This document shows positions 55,201 to 64,000 of a stretch of DNA of 64,000 nt, one piece after another. How positions within the stretch are numbered: the first letter of the stretch is position 1; each line of letters opens with the position of its first letter. The position numbers and the translations under genes were made by a program. The DNA is from Norana najaformis (taxonomy: Eukaryota; Annelida; Clitellata; Crassiclitellata; Hormogastridae): positions 7,104,413 to 7,168,412 of the forward strand of contig OZ029925.1 in assembly GCA_964023275.1 (NCBI GenBank), read 5' to 3'. A model generated the notes under the pieces. It did no database searches. It had not been told where the DNA came from and saw only the letters and a program-made list of their open reading frames with translations.

Positions 55201-58200
55201 TCATGTGACAGAATTGAATGAAGTAGTTCCTACGACGTTGCCGTGATCCCGATCTTTGCTCAGCGTGCTCATCGCTGAGTACAATCTCTGTACCTCGTAC
55301 TGGTTCCCCAGCGCGTTGGTCTTGATGCTGTTGAACTGCGTCGAGCACGATTCGCCGCCAGCCGACAACGGCTGGGGATTGTCAGAATTGATGAAGTGAA
55401 TGCTACCGACGTTTTCCAGCGTGTAAAGCTTCTCGTTACTGTCCAGATCAAGATGATTCAGGGACTTTTGGAAGTCGACAATGGTGGCAACCGGATCCTC
55501 GACGCATTCGATGCCGACGCTGCTGCTTGACGTCATGCCTGCACCGCTGCCGACGACACAGTTATTCGTACTCACCAAAGATGGCGTTACGAGCTCTGCT
55601 GTCTTTTTGTGGATGCCGTATTGTTCCATGATGTCTCGCACACCCTTTGTGTCCATACCGTGCTTGTATTTCATGTGTGACATGAGACCTGATCGGTTGT
55701 AGGACTTGGCTGCGCACAACGGACAGGCAACCGACGGCTGAACCAGGTTGTCAACTTCGATGCCGTGCAGCGGCAGACACGTGTCGAGCTGGTGCTGGCG
55801 ACAGGTCTTAGCCTTCCAGAATGTCTTGTCGCAGTGAGTGCATTTGAATATCGTCGAGCGCTTGACGTCGGCCGGACGACCGTCTGGACCTGTGCAGACG
55901 GCCGAGCTGATGTGGTTGTCCACCTCACTGTTGGATGACATCTGCACCTGACAACCAACACACACTGAGACACCCTTCGCGAGGATCGGATAGTTGCGGA
56001 ACATCATGACGAAGAACTCGTTCGTCTGGCGTGGTTTCCTCCGCCTCTGCTCTGGCGACACTGTGCTGTCGGCGACCGACTCCTGGAGGAAGCTCTGGGT
56101 CTTGACGACCGACGTGCCTCCTCCTCCTGCTCCACCTGACAGCTGTCCGCTCTCGTCCGGCCACTGGGTCAGATACTGATCCATGCTCAGCGACGACGTC
56201 TTCTCTGCGCTGTTGTACCCTCCGAGACGAGTCTCCTCCGTGCCAAGCATTGCTGAGCTGATCTCCATTTCCTCGGTACCAGCAAGGTCGACATCGCCCC
56301 CTTTGAGTTTCTTGTCTTCTTGGTCGATGAATATCTCGCCATCGTAAATCACCTCCAAGCTCTCGGGACACTGTTCGCAGTTGTTCTGTATGAGAACATC
56401 CTGGCCCTGGACTGCACACTCCGAGGACACGTCGTTCTCAAAGTCAAACAATATCGATCGCTGAACGAACTCTACGTCCGTGGAGTTGGTGTGGTCTCCC
56501 GAGACGAAATCAGCAGACGACAGCTTGTGCTGCTGGATGATTCCTTCCTTAAGAACACCTCCGTCAGACGAGGACGTCTTTACTTGACCCTCAGCGACGC
56601 CCGGCTCCATATAGCCCAGACGATGCAGCATGTCGCGCGTTTCCGCCTTTGGGAGCTTGTGTACCTGGGTCATGTGGCCCTTGAGTGGAATCAGGTTGAA
56701 GTATTTCTTCGGACAGAGCGGGCAGATGAGCTCCTTGACGCTCAACTCCTCCGTGCTAATTCCAATTAGAGGTAGACACTCAGAGACTTGGTGCTGGCGG
56801 CATGTCTTCTGCGACGGAAATCGCTCCATGCAGTACGGACAAAGGTAGCTGTACTTGCGCGAGTATGTGATTGTCCGAGGGTCCCCACACGGCATCTGCC
56901 GGTGGTTCTTCTTCGACTCCCTGGTGCTCAGGTCCGCCTTGCAAACTGAACAAAAGTACGTTCCCTCGCACTGCATGAACACGTTCTTGTACAGGATTCC
57001 TTTTGCCTTTGATGATCGCTGTTTGAGGCTGGTGCCCTGTGCACCTCCGATCAGCTGTCTCACGTCCCCCGACATGGCGCTCACTGCGGTGACCTGTTTC
57101 GGAGCATCGCCGTGATCGGGTATCGATGCCAGGATATCAGGAACGCTGCCTCCGACCGGGCCTGTCATTTCAGGACTCTGGTGGGAAGCAGCCAGGTCGG
57201 GGAACTTGGTCATATCCTTTGTGCCATTGGTCGTCTTTCCATATCCAGACGTCAGCTGCTCCAACGTCGGGATAGACACGGCGCTTGGAGTGGCAAAAAG
57301 ATATGGCGGAGAAGGGCCGCTGCTAATCGTGGCTGCCTGAACTGATTCGCTCGACCACTGAGGCTTCCTGAACACAGCTGTGCTGGTGCACACGACTTCC
57401 GACTGGCTGGAACCGTTTGCTGATCCTGGCTGAGACAGACTATCCTTCATCTGATTGGCTGAAACATCGGCATGTGCTGTCAGAGTCAATTTATTCGAAG
57501 ACCAATCACGATTTGGCAAAACTTCCTTACTCTTAACTCCGTGTTTCAAGTTGAGGTGGACCTGAAGAAACTCGTCTGAAATGAAAGCCTTCGTGCAGAG
57601 GCTGCACCTGTGCAGCTCCCTCTGGTGGCTCGGGGCCAGCGCAGCCGAATGACTTCCCGTACAAATGTACAAAATGTGGTTACGCATCACCTGCTTGTCA
57701 CGATATTTAATGCTGCAACTTGTGCAGACATACACATGGTAGCTAGCCACGCTTGAGTTTCCGTGATCGCTTCCCTCGATGTGAGCATTGGCTGAAGCAC
57801 TTTCATTAAACGTTAGCAAGCAAGTCTCACACTGGTACTCCACGTACTCATGCATCCTTGTTCCCTCATAAACGATTTCTTTTCCGACCGACAGACAGCC
57901 ATCCATGATAATATCCGGCTTAAGATTCGACTGGAAAAGAGACCTTGGGAGCAGTTTCTCCGGCTCGGACTTAGGCCAAACGAATCCGGACCCCGACAGG
58001 GCATCGCGTGGTGCACTGGTTGCATTCGTCATGCCGACCCGTTTGCTCGGAAGCGTTGAGTATGCAACTGTTGACGGCAGGTGGCCCGGTTCAGCCAACA
58101 GATGGTTTGACTTTGGGATGTTGGCAACTGCCTGCTGCTGGAGAGGGACAAAGCGAGACGTGGTCATGACTGTAGGTGCCAATCCAGGCTCTAGCTTTGG

Positions 58201-61200
58201 TCTCAAGTCGGCCCGAATTACCGTTTCTGGGTGCCGTTCCAACGCCTTCGGAACTCCAGCGTTGTTGCTGACAAACAAACTGTTCTTGAGGAAGTGCTCG
58301 GCGACCTGAAGCATCTCGATCATGGCTCCCTGTTTAACGCACGCAGAACCCGTCATGGCCAGCGCGTTCAGCTGACCCGGATTCTGGACAAAGTAAGTGT
58401 TGTGTTCGGCCACCAACAGCCGTGGCTGCAATCCGTCGGGAGCCGAGACGCCGTCTGATCCGCTGACACTGCAGTAGGCGACCTGCTGGCCAGCAGGATT
58501 GAATGTCACGACCGAAAACGCATCACCCTGCTTGTATGGCTTGCCCTCCACACCAACTTCCCTTAGTCCTTCGCTGACGATGCTTCTCTCAAGAGGCAGT
58601 GTAACGTTGCAATTCTCCAGGTGAACTGTCAGCTGGCCATAGCTGGAAAGGATCTCTCCACAGCTGTCGCACATACACACATCCTCTTTCTGGCCAGCCT
58701 CTTCCTTGTCCACATCTTTATCTGTCACCTTCTGCTGCCCTTCAGCACCTCCCTCTTCTGAATCGTCTTCGCAACCGTTGTCCATCCGCACAATCTTGAC
58801 GAAGCAGTCACGCAGGGTGACGTCATCTGGAAGACGCACGTTGGACGAGGTCGTGTCAGAGTCACACGTCGCCAGTACGTGTGATTTCTGGTTGCCATGC
58901 ACGCGCATCATGTGCGTAGTGTGGCCAGACTTTGACACAAAAGTTTTCCCACACAGTTCACATTTGAGACACGAGTTGATCTGTGATGCCGGCTGCACAG
59001 TTTTCTTCTTCTGACACTTCCATTCCGTGTGCCGACGACGCTGGGCGATTGTCGGGAAACCGCGTCGGCAGAATCGGCAGTAGAATTTATCTGTCTCTGT
59101 TTCCCTTACACCAGACTTGCTTTTCTCTTTTGGCCGCAGCAAGCCATCTCCGCCAGTGAACAAATCCTCGTGGGCACTTAGACTGTCATCGGTCAAATCC
59201 TCTATTTTCTCTAACATCATTCCAAGGGCAGGTGAGCAGTTGCCTCCTGGCACGGTGCCAACAGCCATTTTATTGTCCATCATCCGAGCGATTTTGTGTG
59301 GACTTTCATGTTCAACTGTGCTCGAAGGACCGGGCGGTGAAACTCCACGGAAGGACGAAATTGTTACGTTTGGAACCTCCTGGAGCATATCCGAAGAGCT
59401 GGTGCTGTTGTCTGTGGAGTTAGTCAAGTGGTTGGTCAGCTTCCCCGTCTCATTCTGCGATGGCACTCCCCTCACAAGGCTCTGCACAGACTGCATTACG
59501 GTCTGAAGGTTGGGCAGGAACTGCTGGAGGTACGGGAGGTTGGACTCCGTCACAAGGATCGTGCTTCCAAGGCAGCTGGCTGGTGCGGGGAACGCATTCG
59601 GCGGAAGGACCATGGCAGGCGGCCCCGCGACCCTCGCAAGGCCGAAGGCTTCCTTCTGAGAGGATGCAGAGGAGCCACATGAGGATGACGAGGAGGAGGA
59701 CGATGAAGAGGAACAGAAGGACGAGGGTATGTTAAATTGCATATCTTCTGATTGGCTGGCATGAGGTAGAACCGATTCCGCTGAAGTAAACACTCCGGAT
59801 GAAGCACAGTGAACGCCGAGCACGGCATCTGTCTGGTGCCCAGCACCGCCCGACGAATGAACGGTCGCACCAGTGCTGCCAACTGAATGTGCTGGAGGTG
59901 GAGGTGCCGGTGGATAGACCCCGGAAGGAAAAGTCGTTGTCATGCCGTCCGGATGCCTTCCCAGCAGGAAGGCCGTGATTTCGCGCAGTTTCCTCTCGTC
60001 CATCGGAATGTCAGTTCCGCCTGCCGAGCTGCCATCGCATGACGTCTGAGTTGCGCTCAGGACCTGCTGGATGTCATCAAGCGTGAAGCCGGCATGCATC
60101 TTGTTGGTCACGCTCGGGTGACCAGAAAGCTGCGGAAAGTTCATGATGTTGTCCAGTGGATATGCTCCACCTGAAGTCTGCTGCTGCTGATAGACTGAAC
60201 CTGCCAAATCTTCACTCAGGGTGACCAACTTTTGACTAGAAACTGTAGGGTGGGAAACGGACAGTGGTGCTCTACCACTACCTGACCACCTGTCTCCACC
60301 ACCTCCTCCTCCCCCCATGTCTCTGACACAGTCGAGTGATTTCAACTCATTCAGTACATGAACAGGGTCCTGGATGGACAGAGGAAGTGTGAAATGAATC
60401 GAAGTTTCACCATTGGCGCTGCCGTATCTTGTTATATCTAAGTCGTTCGCAATGATGCCAGCACAGTATCCATCTACAACGCTATCATGAACTGTGTCAT
60501 GTCCAGGCGGCACGTCGTTTCGTATGTAGGCAGATACTTTAACCGGCTTTACCCGTCGGAAGCAGACTTTCCCTCTTCCGGTCAGGTTCCTGTCAAGAAC
60601 TCCAGCAACTGCATTCTTCTCCGGGTCAAATTTATATCCCGCGTCTTCAAGGTGGCTAAGGGCAAAAAGCTTCACCTCCTTCCAGCCAAACTTAGGGTGG
60701 AATTTTGACGGTCGTAGCGCTTCCACTGTTTCCAATAGCGCCCTGTAATGAAGGGGGTCTACTGAGACGGGTAGCTGGGCTTCGGCAGGGAGAATATCAG
60801 TCACTTCTTGAAAATAGGATTCCATGGCAAAGTAATTTGTGTCGTTTGGCTCCAAGTATAAGATGGTCAGTAGACAAGCCTGCAAGATACCAACAGCAGT
60901 ATCTGATTTAATTTAATCTGGAAACTTCTCAAGCACCATCATCGTAATGCACGGAGCATCAGTCAGTCGTTGCTTCCAAGCAACACTGCATTCTGAATAA
61001 CAATTCTCTGGACAGAATCAGTCACAACCGCATTAAAATTTGTGCTAATAATGACATCAATTCATCTCCGAGTTTTGTACAGAAGTTTCACAAAGATTGC
61101 TATATGCTTAATGCAACTGCCAGCAGAAGACCCTAATTTTATCTAGGATAGGGTAAGGCAAAATAAAGTAAGGTGAGGTAAGACAAAGCAAAGTAAGGTA

Positions 61201-61411
61201 CCTGTAACATAACATAACATGGTAATATGAGGTGAGACAAGGTAAGGCAAGGTAAGGCAAGACAAAGTAATATAAATAATTATAATAATTTTTAAAAAAA
61301 ATAATAATTATTATTATTATATTATTATTATTAAAATTAATATTAATATAATAATAATTATAATATTAATAATAACAATATTCTTATTATTATTGTTAAT
61401 AATAATAATAA

Positions 61412-61442
<31 letters not shown>

Positions 61443-63873
61443 TATTATGACAACAATAACACCTGCAAAATGCCTTTTATGAGACACAAGTTCCGGCACG
61501 AAAGTGCTACTTACGAGATGCAGCTGTGGATGGTGTACGTAGAGTCGGGCTACCAAGCGACATATCTGCGCCAGGCTCTCGGCTGTCTCCTCTATTTCCT
61601 TTTCATCTTTGTGACATTCTCGTGCCATATCCAGGCGAAGCCGCTCTTTCCTCAGCGAAGTCAGGGCCAGCTCTGTACAGAACTGGATGAACTTTGATTC
61701 AAACTGAAATTAACAAGAACATAGGATGAGATCAAAAGATTTCTCCTACCTCATAACCTTATTCAATAAAACAATAAATTTATAAATAAAAATATTTAAC
61801 AACGTTTTGAAATCATAAACACAAACAATATATCATTTAGTAAATGATGTAACTGTGTCCAGAGAGTACATATTCCATGAGTCACACGTTAGTTGTTAGG
61901 TTCATCCATTTCACATGAAGGTTTTACAAAGTATGATATCATTTTCTTCTGTTTCTGGCTCTTAACTCTCTTTTTCTTTACAAATCAATTATCTGGCATA
62001 CGCCTAACATTCTGATACATTCCATAAGCTTAATATCGGCCGACTAAATATATGCAGCATGACAAGCATAATACATCTTACCAAAACAGAATGAAAAGGA
62101 AAAGGTTATTTCCTTTTCCATTAATTAGAAACCAAGTTCATGTGATTTAATTAAAACTACTTCCTCTGATTAGATATTTAGTGCTATGCTGCATTCTTTG
62201 TATAGTGACTTAACAAACACAGCATGTTAAGTTAATAGCTCTTGGGGGGACATGACGCCACTTCGTGTTGTGCGAAATCGTCGATAAACTGGTAGTGCCT
62301 ACTCACATCCACATATATATACACATACAACTTCATATGCATAAAGATCTTCTTGGATCAGTCAAATTACGTCTCACAGCCTCAGCTTTATCATATCTTC
62401 AAACACACAGAAGTGAGCCTGTCTAAACGGATTCGATAAAGAACTCACCAGTGAGACCATGACTTCAAGGAATATCGTGATCTGTCGGATGTCTTGGGTG
62501 AGGGCAACAACTTTGTTGATGCTCTCAAGAAATTTGTCCACTTCTGGTTCTCCCTGATGCTGCACCGTCAGCCAGAATTCCAGAAGTTCCTGAATAGTCA
62601 AGCAGAAACTCAGCAATCGGAAGATCATCGTAAACACGGCAGTATCAAACCAATCAGAAACAACAGCATCACGCAAAGCAGTGGATACTTCTTATTGGCT
62701 GTACTGAGGAGGTATGGTAACCCTGCCTTCACCAAGCTCACTACTATACGTCCCTGAAGTCAAAGGATTCTTCTAGCACAACATCAGCCATCCTACGTCC
62801 TTACAATAAGTAATACTGGTTGAAAGGACTTGTCACTTCTACCAACAGAACAACAGCCTGCACAATGAAACTATGTAAAATGTTCCACCACTCTGGCCGC
62901 ATCCAATCTAATCTCATCTAATCAGGACACTTATATAGCACCATTAACGTAATGCATAAGACGTCAAGCAATGGTCACATCTAATCAACAAGTATCTCAA
63001 AAGCAAAATCTGTTGGATAGAACCACTCAAGATTCATCAGGTCCCTGAAATCTCAATCCTCTGCATAAAGTATATTCAGAGGACATTCAATGTATGAGGT
63101 AAGTGGGGTCAATTTGGTGTAATACAAAGCATCCAGAGTAACACAGTGAGTTTTTCACCCACAACTAAAGACCACTGACCTTTGTACAGCAAAAATTGCC
63201 AGGTTTGATCCAGTTGAGAAGCAGAAGCGTCTGGGTCATGAGCAGAAGAAACGACGGCTCCTCGGATCGTGTTGTCAGGTGCCTCAGTATTTCTTTAGCA
63301 ACACAGCAATTCAGCTGACAACACTGTGCAACACAAAAAATTCTCAAATAGCATGGTAGAGTACCTCACAAAACCTATTAAATATTCAGAAATGCTTAAA
63401 ACTGTAACTGGCAGAAAACCATAACGTTCCATGGAAGAGTGATATTGATGGGTCCGGAATGCCACAGAAATTTATTCCTGTTGAAAACCACTGCTGAAAT
63501 CTTTCTTGTTAGTACACGAAAAAGATGACCGAGTTACATAACACTTCTCAGAAAGGTATTTTGTTATCAGCGCAAGCAATACATGCCACAAACTGTGTAG
63601 AAGGGGATATAACTTTTGTAAAAGACATTAAAACAAAATGGCCTGGCAGGTAGTGAAAGTTTCTTACCTGGCTGTGTAGTTGTTCGTTTCGTCCAAGTTT
63701 ATGAAGAAGAAGCAAATGAGTCGAGCGCAGAGGAACGTCGTTTTCAAATAATGGACTCTGTATGCACCAACTGACAAGATTTGAGGCGAAATTGTCACAT
63801 CCGCTTTCCATGAGCATCTCGACCCTAAGGCGGAACAACTCCGGATATTCACCACTTCGAATGTACGTCAGCG
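55201..63873 (-). CDS. large C2H2 zinc-finger protein, 5' end beyond the window
   Basis: Exons in transcript order: 63873-63668, 63323-63180, 62589-62449, 61703-61515, 60879-55201. Acceptors and donors are canonical, phases join, and the last exon alone gives 1892 residues. The N-terminal exons are helical and Leu-rich without fingers (THLLLLHKLGRNEQL, LLLMTQTLLLLNW, FLEVMVSL). Twelve C2H2-type fingers lie in four groups of three, at about 59090-58645, 57840-57540, 56960-56660 and 55965-55660. The last two groups are duplicates, both with KTCRQHQ and CLPL-GI between fingers two and three. Several fingers end in Cys instead of the second His. Long Ser/Gly/Pro-rich linkers separate the groups. 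It is presumably a nuclear DNA- or RNA-binding regulator; I cannot assign a named family. Confidence 0.85.
61140..61455. repeat. (AAGGT)n and (ATT)n simple sequence in a zinc-finger gene intron
   Basis: Bases 61148-61270 are degenerate AAGGTA/AAGGCA pentamer-like repeats including a short ACATA run; 61275-61455 are AAT/ATT repeats. Both lie between the last two exons. Open frames here are artefacts. Confidence 0.85.
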
Positions 63874-64000
63874 CTGAAAACAATCAACAAAAATTACCAA
63901 CAAGGTAGAGCGTTATTGTAACACGGGTTCATAACATGGTGCTTCCAGATTCATATCCAGCTCTCCCATTAGGCTTCAGGGATGTCTCAGGCACTCCTGA

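Overview
The window is nuclear DNA of a metazoan, most likely a marine invertebrate. The evidence is split genes with GT-AG introns, a mitochondrial NAD(P) transhydrogenase gene in 15 coding exons, a large C2H2 zinc-finger gene, an intact Ty3/gypsy retrotransposon, tRNA-derived SINEs, LINE 3' ends, a Polinton-like fragment and much simple sequence. The palindrome TAGGCCTA is frequent outside genes. I cannot name the phylum from this sequence.

Layout. Bases 1-12700 hold an array of related units on the + strand. Each complete unit has a promoter-side block, a tiny first coding exon, a 70-nt second exon and a long third exon encoding a single-pass membrane protein with coiled coils and a shared C-terminal module. 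Two members look intact (592-3886 and 10057-11800). One is decayed (8237-8856). A fourth unit, from 5199, kept only its promoter side and 3' flank. Bases 13100-14650 are SINE, LINE and microsatellite sequence. Bases 14967-22262 are a complete LTR retrotransposon with one uninterrupted gag-pol frame and two almost identical 1013-bp LTRs, inserted into a GTAT microsatellite. Bases 22700-27600 hold an AT-rich satellite, SINEs, a very long GGT tract and a two-exon gene (26326-27596). That gene's product has the layout of tetherin/BST-2 or PLVAP: a short cytosolic N-terminus, one membrane span, a cysteine-bearing coiled coil with two N-glycosylation sequons, and a C-terminal GPI-type tail.

Bases 30870-44430 are the complete NNT gene, with an upstream block of inverted CCAAT, ETS-like and NRF1-like sites. 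Its introns hold a LINE fragment and SINEs, and one splice acceptor has been triplicated. Bases 44430-55200 have no gene I can support, only a 34-bp minisatellite, a large hairpin element, a SINE and microsatellites. From 63873 down to 55201 on the minus strand lies most of a zinc-finger gene with twelve fingers in four groups of three; its 5' end is beyond the window.

How the genes work together. NNT and the zinc-finger gene are ordinary single-copy genes with no evident link to the rest. The most interesting part is the left side: a local expansion of coiled-coil single-pass membrane proteins, with a tetherin-like gene about 15 kb away. No function is proven for any of these membrane proteins.
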